Shown in pieces: positions 47,597 through 58,337 of a DNA stretch of 64,000 nucleotides. The DNA lies in the NCBI GenBank assembly GCA_902805675.1, contig CADCTA010000001.1:58301-122300 (forward strand), read 5' to 3'. A model generated the notes under the pieces. It saw only the letters and a list, made by a program, of their open reading frames with translations, ran no database searches and was not told the DNA's origin. How positions within the stretch are numbered: the first letter of the stretch is position 1; each line of letters opens with the position of its first letter. The stretch comes from an uncultured Chthoniobacterales bacterium. GTDB lineage: Bacteria > Verrucomicrobiota > Verrucomicrobiia > Chthoniobacterales > UBA10450. The position numbers and the translations under genes are program-made.

Positions 47597-49801
47597 CTAG
47601 TACTGCCTCTCATAACTCTCGCGCTCAAACGGCGTCTCGCGCCCCTTCCAGTAAGTATTCTCGGGCGTTCGGAACGCAACCTCGAAAGCCCTCTTGCCCG
47701 CCAGCCGTTGGAGCAAGCCGACGGGTGTCAGGACGAGAAAGAAGACCAGCGTGAGGATCACACGCGTCATCACCCAGCCCATCGCAAGGGAGATCTGCAT
47801 CCAGATGCGGTGGATGGCAGCTAGCGAGGTCGGCGCGAACTGCCCGGCCGCTGCGAAGAGCACCGCAACAACGCCCGTCGTCATCGCAACCGCAGGATAT
47901 CGCCTGATCAGCAACGCGGTGATTACCCCGGCCACGATCCCCATGGTGAATCCAAAGCGACGCAGCGCGCGTGGAGAACGGTCGATGCGCTCGTAGTCGT
48001 CCGCGATCCAACTGCGAGCCGTCGGAGGTGGCGCGGCCGGCAGCGGCTGCTGCTGACGCTTGTCGATCAGAAGATTCCCGAGCACCAGGTAGTCCATTCC
48101 GGTGCGCATGAAGCAGCGATAGGCGTCCTCGACCGCACAGACCGGCGGTTCGCCGCGCACGTTGAACGACGTGTTAATGAGCACGCCACAGCCGGTGCGC
48201 TGCTCAAACGCGCGCAGCAGCGCGTGAAACCGCGGATTCTCCCGCACATCGACTGTCTGGATGCGGGCTGACTGATCGACGTGCGTGACTGCTGGAATCG
48301 GCGAACGAACGGCACGCAGCCGGTCGCCGAACCCAGCTGAGTCATCGACCGAGGATTCGACCGCCGCTTTCACAGGCGCGACGAGCAGCATGTACGGGCT
48401 GGGCTCATCGAGCTCGAAGTATTCGGCCACACGCTCGCGCAACACCGCCGGCGCAAACGGGCGGAAACTCTCGCGGAATTTTATCTTCTCGTTCAGCCGC
48501 CGCTGCATGTCCGGCACGCGCGGGTCCGCGAGAATCGAGCGGTTACCGAGTGCACGCGGTCCGAACTCCACCCGACCTTGATACCAGCCAATCACCTGGC
48601 GGTCTTCGAGCAACGCGGCGACGCGTTCCATCAGCTCATCGTCGCCGAGTTGCTCGTGCGCGATTTCCTTCCGCGCCACCAACTCAGCCGGATCGAAGGC
48701 CGGCCCTAGCAGCGACGCCTTCTGTGCGTCGTGAGTGCCGGGCGCCTCACGCGGCTGATCGTGATAATGATGCCACCCCAGCAAAGCCGCCCCGAGCGCA
48801 CCGCCCGCATCGCCCGCTGCCGGTTGAATCCAGATCTTCTCGAACGGGCCTTCGCGCAGGATGCGGCCGTTCCCGACGCAGTTCAGCGCCACTCCGCCTG
48901 CCAGGCAGAGGTTACTGCTGCCAGTCACCTCGTGTGCATGGCGGGCCATGCGCAGCATCACTTCCTCGGTCACCGCCTGCAGCGAGCGCGCGACATCCAT
49001 GTGATGCTGCGTGAGCTCCGCCTCCGGCGCGCGGCGCGGTGCGCCGAACAACTGCGCAAACGAGCGGCTCGTCATCGTCAGTCCCGCCATGAAATCGAAG
49101 TGATCCAGGTTAAGCCGCAGCGAGCCATCTGGCTTGAGGTCGACCAGGTTCGAAAGAATGAGATCGGTGAACCGCGGCTGGCCGTACGGCGCAAGCCCCA
49201 TCACCTTGTACTCGCCAGAGTTCACGCGGAAGCCGAGGTAGTAGGTGAACGCGGAGTAAAGCAGCCCAAGCGAATGCGGGAAGTGCAGCTCGCGGAGCAG
49301 GTCGACGCGATTGCCCGCGCCTCGCCCGATGGTGGTGGTCGCCCATTCGCCTACGCCATCGACGGTCAGCACTGCGGCGTCTTCGAAGGGCGATGGGAAG
49401 AACGCCGACGCGGCATGTGACTCATGATGCTCGGGGAAGAGAATCGTCCCTTCGAACTTCAACTCGTCGCGCAGGATCTGCTTGATCCAGATCTTCTGTT
49501 TGATCCAGACAGGCACCGCTTTCAGGAACGACTGAAGCCCGCGCGGCGCGACGCCGAGATAGGTGGAAAACAGCCGATCGCACTTCACGAACGGCTTCTC
49601 GTAAAACGCCACCAGATCGAGCTCTGAACTGCTGGCGAGACCAGCTTCGCGCAGGCAGTAATCGATCGCGTGACGCGGGAAGCGGTCATCGTGCTTCTTG
49701 CGTGAGAAGCGCTCTTCCTGCGCGGCGGCGATGATCTCACCGTCGCGCACCAGGCAGGCCGCGCTGTCATGGTAAAACGCGGAGATGCCGAGGATGTTCA
49801 T
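47597..49801 (-). CDS. Carbamoyltransferase (NodU/CmcH family) with fused C-terminal SxtJ-like membrane domain
   Basis: MNILGISAFYHDSAACLV, PEHHESHAASAFFPS, GRVEFGPRALGNRSILADPR, GCGVLINTSFNVRGEPP; tail RRFGFTMGIVAGVI...MGWVMTRVILTLVFFLVLTPVGLLQRLAGK. Confidence 0.92.
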   Translation of the reverse strand: MNILGISAFYHDSAACLVRDGEIIAAAQEERFSRKKHDDRFPRHAIDYCLREAGLASSSELDLVAFYEKPFVKCDRLFSTYLGVAPRGLQSFLKAVPVWIKQKIWIKQILRDELKFEGTILFPEHHESHAASAFFPSPFEDAAVLTVDGVGEWATTTIGRGAGNRVDLLRELHFPHSLGLLYSAFTYYLGFRVNSGEYKVMGLAPYGQPRFTDLILSNLVDLKPDGSLRLNLDHFDFMAGLTMTSRSFAQLFGAPRRAPEAELTQHHMDVARSLQAVTEEVMLRMARHAHEVTGSSNLCLAGGVALNCVGNGRILREGPFEKIWIQPAAGDAGGALGAALLGWHHYHDQPREAPGTHDAQKASLLGPAFDPAELVARKEIAHEQLGDDELMERVAALLEDRQVIGWYQGRVEFGPRALGNRSILADPRVPDMQRRLNEKIKFRESFRPFAPAVLRERVAEYFELDEPSPYMLLVAPVKAAVESSVDDSAGFGDRLRAVRSPIPAVTHVDQSARIQTVDVRENPRFHALLRAFEQRTGCGVLINTSFNVRGEPPVCAVEDAYRCFMRTGMDYLVLGNLLIDKRQQQPLPAAPPPTARSWIADDYERIDRSPRALRRFGFTMGIVAGVITALLIRRYPAVAMTTGVVAVLFAAAGQFAPTSLAAIHRIWMQISLAMGWVMTRVILTLVFFLVLTPVGLLQRLAGKRAFEVAFRTPENTYWKGRETPFERESYERQY

Positions 49802-50814
49802 GGCCGTGCGGCTGCCGTCGGTCCGAGCAGCTCCGGATGTGCCTGCAGGTAGCTGACGATCTCCGCGGCGGCGAGCTGATTGGCGAACGCATTCGTGTGC
49901 GGGTCGAACCGGTGGACGATGAGCTTGCTCGTGCCGTGCCGCGCGTAGATCGGCTGCATGTCCACGAACGGAAACCCGCGCGCATCAAGCTCGCGGGTGA
50001 AAGCGCTGTAGAACTCGACGCGGTTCAGCAGCTCCTCGCTATGAAGATATGGCAACAGAAGCACGAGCAGGTTTGCCGAGTACTTTTGCCGGACCACATC
50101 GCGCAACCGCTCCAACGTTGCCATGTGCTGCTGTAGCACGATGGGATCCGCGTAGAACGTGCGGATCTGCTCGAGCCGATCGCGCACCAGCCGCGGATAT
50201 CCGATTCGGTAGTAAAACAGCTCCACAAACCGGCTGTGATTCGAGATCCACTGGAAGGCGCGGTCCACGGCCGTCGGCTGCGGAGGGGCGGGAGGCGGAA
50301 GACGCTCGCGATCGGCTGCGCTCACGTCCTCCTCGATGTCATTGAAGAAGTAGGTGAGGACGACGAGCGGGATGCGCGCCTGAGGGTCGCCGAGGTGTTT
50401 CGTCAGCTGCTCGGTCTGGGTGCGCGTGTCCCATCCCGGGTAGCCGAGGTTGATCACATGCGTCTGCGGATAACGCGCCGCGAGTTGCTCCGACAGTCGT
50501 TCGCTCGGCTGCTTCAGCCCGGCGCCGAAGACGTGCGAATCCCCGAGCACCACCACGTTCTCCTTCTCCTGGGAGGGCGGGAGATTGGACGCGCGCAAAC
50601 CATGCGCATCGATCTTGTAGTAGCGCTCGGCGAAGTTCCGCGAGAGCCGCCCAAACCCGTCGCTCCGCACATAGAAGTGCCGGTAGTACGTCTCGAGCGC
50701 GGTGAAGCAGAGCGCCACGGTCAGCAACATCAATGCGACCTTGCCCGCCGCCCTGCGCCGCAGCAGGTAGACCGCGCAGGCGAGCGCGCTTGTGATGACG
50801 AGGTAGATCAGCAC
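49798..50814 (-). CDS. SGNH/GDSL hydrolase-like membrane-anchored protein
   Basis: VVVLGDSHVFGAGL; two N-terminal TM segments; 4-bp ATGA overlap with carbamoyltransferase. Confidence 0.82.
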   Translation of the reverse strand: MLIYLVITSALACAVYLLRRRAAGKVALMLLTVALCFTALETYYRHFYVRSDGFGRLSRNFAERYYKIDAHGLRASNLPPSQEKENVVVLGDSHVFGAGLKQPSERLSEQLAARYPQTHVINLGYPGWDTRTQTEQLTKHLGDPQARIPLVVLTYFFNDIEEDVSAADRERLPPPAPPQPTAVDRAFQWISNHSRFVELFYYRIGYPRLVRDRLEQIRTFYADPIVLQQHMATLERLRDVVRQKYSANLLVLLLPYLHSEELLNRVEFYSAFTRELDARGFPFVDMQPIYARHGTSKLIVHRFDPHTNAFANQLAAAEIVSYLQAHPELLGPTAAARP

Positions 50815-50849
50815 CGTTGAAGGCCGAAGGGCGCGTCGCTCGCCAGCTG

Positions 50850-51275
50850 CTAGGCGAACGACGAAGCAGACTGCGAGTCGTCGCGGATTACCGGGATCGG
50901 CCGGCCATTATCGTCGAGCGCCACATAGGTGAAGACCGCACTGGTGACGCGTGTCTGCTCGGTTTTGCGATAAGGTTGGACCCACACTTCCACTGGAATC
51001 CTCATCGAGGTCGTCCCGATCCGCTCCACCCAGGCGTAGCACGCCACGGTGTCGCCGACCTTGACCGGCTGAAGGAACTTCATTCCCTCGACCGCGACGG
51101 TCGCGACGCGTGTGCAGGCGGTTTTCGAAGCGAGAATGCCGCTGCCGATATCCATCTGCGACATGATCCAGCCGCCGAAAATGTCGCCATTCGGATTGGT
51201 GTCGGCTGGCATCGCCACGGTGCGGATAACGAGTTCGCCTTTCGGCTGTTCGGCTGTTTCCATCGGAGCGGCCAC
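50850..51275 (-). CDS. Acyl-CoA thioesterase (hotdog, YciA-like)
   Basis: PADTNPNGDIFGGWIMSQMDIGSGILASKTA. Confidence 0.92.
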   Translation of the reverse strand: MAAPMETAEQPKGELVIRTVAMPADTNPNGDIFGGWIMSQMDIGSGILASKTACTRVATVAVEGMKFLQPVKVGDTVACYAWVERIGTTSMRIPVEVWVQPYRKTEQTRVTSAVFTYVALDDNGRPIPVIRDDSQSASSFA

Positions 51276-51307
51276 GCTAACACAGGCGCACCCGCCACGT
51301 GATGGGA

Positions 51308-51389
51308 ATTAACCGCAGAGGCGCAGAGAGCGCAGAGGTTAGAACAATCTCCTCAACAGCTCTGCGTCCTCAGCGTCTCTGCGGTTAAT
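51308..51389. repeat. Inverted repeat element family F copy 1 (ATTAACCGCAGAGGCGCAGAG...CTCAGCGTCTCTGCGGTTAAT)
   Basis: Terminal 13 bp ATTAACCGCAGAG perfectly inverted. Confidence 0.85.
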
Positions 51390-51392
51390 CTC

Positions 51393-52373
51393 CTACACGA
51401 TCAGCATGCAATCGCCGTAGCTGTAAAATCGATAGCGCTCACGGATCGCTTCGGCGTACGCCCGCAGCACAAACTCGCGACCGGCAAACGCGCTCACCAG
51501 CATGAGCAACGTCGAGCGCGGGAGGTGGAAGTTCGTCAGCATCGCATCGGCATGACGCACCTCGCGCGGTGGATAAATGAAGATGTCGGTGGAGCCTTCC
51601 TGCGCGATGAGCTTGCCGTCTGCCCGCGCCGCTGATTCGAGCACGCGGACGGTGGTGGTTCCGACCGCGATTACCCGCCGCGCTTCGTTGATGCGCTTCG
51701 CTGCCTCCTCGGTGATCGAGAAGCGTTCCGAGTGCATCCGGTGATCGGCGACGTTCTCGCTCTTCACCGGCGCAAAGGTCCCCTCGCCCACATGCAGCGT
51801 GACGAACACGTGCGGCAACTGCGCCAGCATCTCCCGCGTAAAGTGGAGTCCGGCAGTGGGCGCTGCCACCGCGCCACGTGTCTCCGCGAAGACCGTCTGA
51901 TAACGCTCCTGATCTTCCGCATCCGCGCCGCGGCGCATGTACGGCGGCAGCGGAATCACGCCGCCCTCATCCAGCGCCACGTCGCGATCGGCGGCGAGGA
52001 TTCGGGTTCCGTCGTGGCAAATCTCCTCCACGGTCACACTGGCGCCAGCGACGGACGCGGTGGCACCGATGCGCATTTTTCGGCCTGGCTTTACGAACGA
52101 ACGCCACCGCGTGAGCCCAAGCCGCTCCACGAACAGGAACTCGATCGCGCCGTCGTCCGAAAAGCGGCGCGCACTCACTACGCGCGTGTTGTTCAACACC
52201 AGGGAGTCACCGGGAGCGAGATAGCTCGGCAGGTCCGCAAACCGCCGATGCTCGATGCGCTCCTCCGCGCGATGGAGCACCATCATGCGCGAGTCTTCGC
52301 GCCGCTCGAGCGGCCGCTGCGCGATCAGCTCCTGCGGCAGCTGATAATCGTAATCGCTCAGTGCGAGGCTCAT
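51393..52373 (-). CDS. queA: tRNA preQ1(34) S-adenosylmethionine ribosyltransferase-isomerase
   Basis: DYDYQLPQELIAQRPLERREDSRMMVL, LVLNNTRVVSARRF, TAGLHFTREMLAQL, NFHLPRSTLLMLVSAFAG. Confidence 0.95.
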   Translation of the reverse strand: MSLALSDYDYQLPQELIAQRPLERREDSRMMVLHRAEERIEHRRFADLPSYLAPGDSLVLNNTRVVSARRFSDDGAIEFLFVERLGLTRWRSFVKPGRKMRIGATASVAGASVTVEEICHDGTRILAADRDVALDEGGVIPLPPYMRRGADAEDQERYQTVFAETRGAVAAPTAGLHFTREMLAQLPHVFVTLHVGEGTFAPVKSENVADHRMHSERFSITEEAAKRINEARRVIAVGTTTVRVLESAARADGKLIAQEGSTDIFIYPPREVRHADAMLTNFHLPRSTLLMLVSAFAGREFVLRAYAEAIRERYRFYSYGDCMLIV

Positions 52374-52385
52374 GACGGAATTGTT

Positions 52386-52458
52386 CACCACAGAGGGCAC
52401 AGAGCCCACAGAGAAAGCACTTAGAAGATCGTCTGTGTGTGCTCTGTGATCTCGGTGG
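52386..52458. repeat. Inverted repeat element family F-related copy 2 (CACCACAGAGGGCACAGAG ... GCTCTGTGATCTCGGTGG)
   Basis: Inverted CACAGAG-type arms between queA and UDG. Confidence 0.75.
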
Positions 52459-52523
52459 CGAATTCTCTTCGCGAATGACAGCAAACAATTGCCGCGATAC
52501 GCAAAACCTCGGATTGTCAGCGC

Positions 52524-53315
52524 GTGAGCGAATTCCAAACTGCCCTCGAATCGGTGCTCGGCACGCTGGAGCAGATGCGCATCGGCGGCGGCCGATTGCC
52601 TCGCGCCTCGCGGACGGCACTCGAAGCGCTGGCGCGTCCGAGTTCGCCCACAGCGGAGTTCGTGGTCGCCGCGCCTTCCACGACAACGACACGGCCGCTC
52701 ACCAAAGCCGAGCGCCTCGCGCCGATCCGCTCACGCGTGCTCGTTTGCACCCAGTGTCCGCACCTCGCAGCGAGTCGCACGCAGACCGTGTTCGGCGTCG
52801 GCAATCCCGATGCGGAGATCATGTTCATCGGCGAAGCGCCGGGCGCAGACGAGGATGCGCAGGGCGAGCCGTTCGTCGGCCGCGCCGGGCAGCTCCTGAC
52901 CAAGATCATCGAGACGATGGGATTTAAGCGCGATGAGGTTTACATCGCGAACGTGCTGAAGTGCCGGCCTGACATGCCGCGCGGGCAATCCGGCAATCGT
53001 CCGCCCACGCTCGATGAAATGCAGACGTGTCTACCGTACCTGACGGAGCAGATCGATATCGTGCAGCCACAGGTCCTGGTGGCGCTCGGCGCAACCGCTG
53101 TCGAAGGGCTGCTCGGCACACGCGGGACGATGCGAGATCTGCGCGGCAAGTGGCATTCGTATCAGGAGACGCCGCTGATGATCACCTATCATCCGTCGTA
53201 TCTGTTGCGGAACCAAACGCCTGCCGAAAAGCGCAAGGTTTGGGAGGACATGCTCCTGGTGCTCGAGCGCATCGGCCGCCCGATCAGCGACAAGCAGCGG
53301 CGCTACTTTCTCTAG
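52524..53315 (+). CDS. Uracil-DNA glycosylase (Fe-S type 4/5)
   Basis: [85 protein letters not shown]. Confidence 0.94.
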   Translation: MSEFQTALESVLGTLEQMRIGGGRLPRASRTALEALARPSSPTAEFVVAAPSTTTTRPLTKAERLAPIRSRVLVCTQCPHLAASRTQTVFGVGNPDAEIMFIGEAPGADEDAQGEPFVGRAGQLLTKIIETMGFKRDEVYIANVLKCRPDMPRGQSGNRPPTLDEMQTCLPYLTEQIDIVQPQVLVALGATAVEGLLGTRGTMRDLRGKWHSYQETPLMITYHPSYLLRNQTPAEKRKVWEDMLLVLERIGRPISDKQRRYFL

Positions 53316-53318
53316 CCG

Positions 53319-54338
53319 TCACCCATCCGCGGACAACGTGCGGAACTGCTTCGCAAGCGAGCGCCGCGAGGCAAACGTGGCCGCGGTCGTGAGCAGAATC
53401 CGCCGGATTTCCGCGCGCGGAACTTTGATGCGAGTGGCGACTGCATCCGCACCCGCCCGGCGCAGCAGCGCGAGAGTGCGCGCGCCGATCAGCGCCGGCA
53501 ATGTCGTGGCGAGTCGCACCCGCCACGGAACAATAGCCGAGGAGTATTCGAGTCCCGCCGCCAGCCCTGCAGCCGCAGCGTCTTGCCATTCCCTCAGCAG
53601 CGGCTCGATCGCGCGTGGGTTAGCCCTTATCTCTTCCGGCGCGACGCCTAACGCCCGCAACTGCTCGGCCGGCAGGTAGCAGCGGCCCGCCTGCAAATCC
53701 GCGCCGATGTCCCGCAGGATGTTGATGAGCTGAAGCCCTTTTCCGTAGCGGACGCCTAACGAGGACATCTCCTCCTGCGGCCTGCGTGCAAACCGCGCCA
53801 GATGCCGGAAGCAGACGCTCGTCCAGAATTCACCGACGCAGCCCGCGACAAGGAAGGTGTAGCGATCGAGCTCGGCAGGTGTTTCCAGCGCAGCGATCGT
53901 TTGCGGATCCGCGAAGTGTTGCACATCGAGCGCCTGCCCTTGGTTGATCGGCGCGAGCACACGTTGAATATCAGCGCGATCGGCATCATCGATCATGCGC
54001 AGCCAGGTGATGCAATCGGGCAGCGCTTCGATCAATGCGCGCTCCGACGCATTCGTCTGCCGGGGCGCGAAGGAGTCGCGCATCGGCAGCGCCGCGTCAG
54101 GAGGCCCCGCGCGGCGGATCAGATCCGCGAGCGCAGCGAGATGCTGCATCCGCACCGCAGCATCGATCTCCGCGGTGTCCGCAATCGTGTCCGTCGCGCG
54201 CGCGAGCAGATAGCCAAGCGCGATGGGATCGCGCACAGGCCGCGGGAGCAGCCGAATCGAGAGATAGAACGAGCGCGAGACAGACCGGAGAATGCCCGCG
54301 CGTAACTGCGCAATCGGAATGGGAGCCGATCCGTTCAA
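53319..54338 (-). CDS. Squalene/phytoene synthase family protein
   Basis: SRSFYLSIRLLPRPVRDPIALGYLLARATDTIADT, YGKGLQLINILRDIGADLQAGRCYLP; TTG start. Confidence 0.88.
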   Translation of the reverse strand: MNGSAPIPIAQLRAGILRSVSRSFYLSIRLLPRPVRDPIALGYLLARATDTIADTAEIDAAVRMQHLAALADLIRRAGPPDAALPMRDSFAPRQTNASERALIEALPDCITWLRMIDDADRADIQRVLAPINQGQALDVQHFADPQTIAALETPAELDRYTFLVAGCVGEFWTSVCFRHLARFARRPQEEMSSLGVRYGKGLQLINILRDIGADLQAGRCYLPAEQLRALGVAPEEIRANPRAIEPLLREWQDAAAAGLAAGLEYSSAIVPWRVRLATTLPALIGARTLALLRRAGADAVATRIKVPRAEIRRILLTTAATFASRRSLAKQFRTLSADG

Positions 54339-54664
54339 CGCCCCGCCTCCTGCAGCCAAATGCGGCAGCCATCGGCCTGTCGAATCCCGAAGGGCTGCGC
54401 GATCCGCTCGAGCGCCAGTGCATCCGTCACGGTGACCGCCGTCGGCCCGAGAAAGAAAAAAAGCAGCGCTAAAAGTTGGAACAGCAAGATATTCGGCAGT
54501 GGCAATCGGGGGTATGGAAGCAAACGTCGAACGCCGAACGTCGAACGTCCAATCCGCCAATCGGACGGATTCGTCCTCTGGCGAACGTCGAACTCCTGAA
54601 GAGATCGTGCGTCACGTCTACCTGCACATCCCGTTTTGCGCACGCATCTGCCCTTACTGCGCAT
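54335..54664 (-). CDS. Short hydrophobic ORF translationally coupled to the squalene/phytoene synthase gene
   Basis: C-terminal part LPNILLFQLLALLFFFLGPTAVTVTDALALERIAQPFGIRQADGCRIWLQEAGR; TGA overlaps the next TTG start (TTGA). True start likely internal. Confidence 0.4.
   Translation of the reverse strand: MRSKGRCVRKTGCAGRRDARSLQEFDVRQRTNPSDWRIGRSTFGVRRLLPYPRLPLPNILLFQLLALLFFFLGPTAVTVTDALALERIAQPFGIRQADGCRIWLQEAGR
54523..54550. repeat. Degenerate heptanucleotide array (AACGTCG-AACGCCG-AACGTCG-AACGTCC)
   Basis: Same 7-bp unit as 12785-12882; a further unit pair near 54583-54594. Confidence 0.85.
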
Positions 54665-55701
54665 TCTACAAGGAGCGGGCTGATCCGGCGCAGACGCAGC
54701 GTTTTTGCGAAGCGCTCGTGCGCGAGATGGACGTGGCCAAGGATCGCTTCGACATCACTCCACAGACGATCTTCTTCGGTGGCGGCACTCCGACCGCGCT
54801 TTCCACTGCGCAGCTCGATGTCGTGCTTGGCGGATTTCACGAATGCTTCGATCTCAGCGAACTCGAAGAGTGGACGGTGGAGGCGAACCCGGGGAGCGTC
54901 TCGCCGCGCAAGGCCGCGCTGTTGAAAGAGCGCGGCGTCACGCGCATCAGCCTGGGCGTGCAATCATGGGACGATGCGCTGCTGACGCTGCTCGGGCGGG
55001 AACACAACGCGGCACAGGCTGAGGCATCGTTTCACGTCATGCGCGACGCGGGATTCCCGAGTGTCAGCATTGATTTGATGTTCGGCCTGCCGGGCCAGTC
55101 GCTCGCGCAATGGGAAGAGACGCTGACGCGCACGGTCTCGCTCGGGCCGGATCACGTCTCTGCGTATTGCCTGACGTACGAGGAAGACACGGAGTTCTTC
55201 CTGCGCCACGCGCGCGGCGAATACCGGCAGGATGAGTCGAGTGATGCGAGCTTCTTCGAAGCTGCGCAGCGCATTCTGGAAGCGGCCGGTTACGGGCAGT
55301 ACGAGATCTCGAACTACGCGAGGCCTGGGCATGAGTCCGTGCACAATCGGGGCTACTGGGCCGGGCATGATTACGTCGGGATTGGGCCGAGCGCCTTTTC
55401 TACCGTCGGGCTCGAGCGGTGGCAGAACGTTTGCGATTACCGCGCGTATGCTGATCGCGTGCTTGGCGGGGCGTCGCCAATTGCAACGAAGGAAGCCCTC
55501 ACGCCCGAAATGAAACGCGCAGAACAAACGGCGCTGCTGTTGCGGACGCGGTTTGGTGTTCCCGCTGAGTGGCTGGCGGCATGGCCAGCGGAAACTGCGG
55601 AGTTTGTCGGGCTCGGCATGATGGAGCGGCGGGGCGACACGTTCGTGCTCACGCCGAAAGGCAGACTGCTCGCTGATTCTGTGGCGGCGGCGTTCGTTTG
55701 A
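54607..55701 (+). CDS. hemW: Radical SAM HemW/coproporphyrinogen oxidase-like protein
   Basis: VYLHIPFCARICPYCAFYK, FFGGGTPTALS, ISLGVQSWDDALLTLLGREH, SIDLMFGLPGQSLAQW; GTG start presumed. Confidence 0.92.
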   Translation: MRHVYLHIPFCARICPYCAFYKERADPAQTQRFCEALVREMDVAKDRFDITPQTIFFGGGTPTALSTAQLDVVLGGFHECFDLSELEEWTVEANPGSVSPRKAALLKERGVTRISLGVQSWDDALLTLLGREHNAAQAEASFHVMRDAGFPSVSIDLMFGLPGQSLAQWEETLTRTVSLGPDHVSAYCLTYEEDTEFFLRHARGEYRQDESSDASFFEAAQRILEAAGYGQYEISNYARPGHESVHNRGYWAGHDYVGIGPSAFSTVGLERWQNVCDYRAYADRVLGGASPIATKEALTPEMKRAEQTALLLRTRFGVPAEWLAAWPAETAEFVGLGMMERRGDTFVLTPKGRLLADSVAAAFV

Positions 55702-55719
55702 TCGCGCCCACACGCGCGG

Positions 55720-55843
55720 GTCATCCTGAGTCGCGTAGACGACGAAGGACCTCACGTTCGGCCCTTCGTTGTGCCTTCATCGACCGCAACGCACATAATG
55801 CCTGCGCGAGGTCCCTCGCCGTCTGCGCGACTCGGGATGACCA
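55720..55843. repeat. Palindromic element family B copy 2
   Basis: GTCATCCTGAGTCGCGTAGACGACGAAGGACCTCACG...GCGCGAGGTCCCTCGCCGTCTGCGCGACTCGGGATGAC. Confidence 0.82.
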
Positions 55844-55870
55844 CGCAGTGTTGGTGAAACTCAAGGGTGA

Positions 55871-56587
55871 CTACAGGACCAGCCCGTAGCGTCGCTGCCG
55901 CTGCCCGTAATCGTCCACCGCAGCGAAGAGATCCTGTTTTGTGAAATCCGGCCAGAGCTTCGGCGTCACATACATCTCGGTGTAGGAGAGCTGCCAAAGG
56001 AGAAAGTTCGACAGGCGCATCTCGCCCGAAGTGCGGATGAGCAGGTCAGGATCCGGGTAATACCGCGTGTAGAGATGCTTGCTGAACATCTCGGGATCGA
56101 GCATCGCGCTGTCGATGTGGCCCGCATCGATCTCGCGGATCAGGCTCTTAATTCCATCGATGATCTCGAGCCGCGCACCGTAGCTGAGCGCGAGGATCAA
56201 GGTGAGTCCGTCGTTACCGGAAGTCGCTTCGATCGATCGATGCAGCTGCTGCTGGCAACTCTCCGGCAGGTCGGTCAATCGCCCGATTGCCTGCAGTCGC
56301 ACATTCTTCTCGAGCAGCTCGGGCGTCTTCTCTTTCAGGAACTGCTCCAGCAGTGTCATGAGCGCGAAGACTTCATTTTTCGGCCGCTGCCAGTTCTCGG
56401 CGGAGAAGGCGTAGAGCGTGAGGAACTCGACCTTCAAATCCCCACAGCCTTCCACCGACTCGCGAACCGCTTCCGCGCCTTGCTCGTGGCCTTTAATCCG
56501 GGAGAGCCCGCGGTTCTGCGCCCAGCGCCCGTTGCCATCCATGATGATGGCGATGTGGCGCGGGACGGCGGATTGCGGCGCGGACAT
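55871..56587 (-). CDS. uppS: Isoprenyl transferase (undecaprenyl diphosphate synthase)
   Basis: PRHIAIIMDGNGRWAQNRGLSRIKGHEQGAEAVRE, LTLYAFSAENWQRPKNEV, DLLIRTSGEMRLSNFLLWQLSYTEMY. Confidence 0.95.
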   Translation of the reverse strand: MSAPQSAVPRHIAIIMDGNGRWAQNRGLSRIKGHEQGAEAVRESVEGCGDLKVEFLTLYAFSAENWQRPKNEVFALMTLLEQFLKEKTPELLEKNVRLQAIGRLTDLPESCQQQLHRSIEATSGNDGLTLILALSYGARLEIIDGIKSLIREIDAGHIDSAMLDPEMFSKHLYTRYYPDPDLLIRTSGEMRLSNFLLWQLSYTEMYVTPKLWPDFTKQDLFAAVDDYGQRQRRYGLVL

Positions 56588-56653
56588 AGTGGCTAGTGTT
56601 CCGCAGCAGCCGCGGGTTTACAACGCAACGCTTGGTTCAGCTTCGCGTGGGGT

Positions 56654-56758
56654 GAAAGCGGCGGAAGACCGCCGCACTCCAAAACGCAAGCGACTGCAAC
56701 AGGTCTCCGATCGTCGCGCCAGCGTCTTGGAGTGCGCCAGTATTCTGGCGCTTTCACA
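56654..56758. repeat. Dispersed element family D copy 2
   Basis: AAAGCGGCGGAAGACCGCCGCACTCCAAAACGC...AGCGTCTTGGAGTGCGCCAGTATTCTGGCGCTTTCACA. Confidence 0.8.
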
Positions 56759-56817
56759 CTGTGCGAAGCGACCTTTCGAAGCCTCCCAACAAAGCCAGCC
56801 GTCACAGCAGCACCACG

Positions 56818-58095
<1,278 letters not shown>

Positions 58096-58206
58096 CTACA
58101 GACACGAAATTGTCCCGACGCATCCACATCCGGGATGCACTCGGGACTTCGCGGGCAGGATAGAATGGAGCGCTTGGGCTGCAAGGATTTTCCGGCGCTG
58201 CGGGGT

Positions 58207-58315
58207 GGTAGGGACATCGCGCTGCGATGTCCGAGGCGCTCGCCACGCGCGGGAGGTACTCGGACGTCCAAGAATTTGCCACGCGTCGCGGACGGCCCAG
58301 CGGGCCGTCCCTACC
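58207..58315. repeat. Palindromic element family C copy 3
   Basis: GGTAGGGACATCGCGCTGCGATGTCCGAGGC...GCGGACGGCCCAGCGGGCCGTCCCTACC. Confidence 0.78.
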
Positions 58316-58337
58316 CTGCCCGGGGCGTGAGCCGGCG

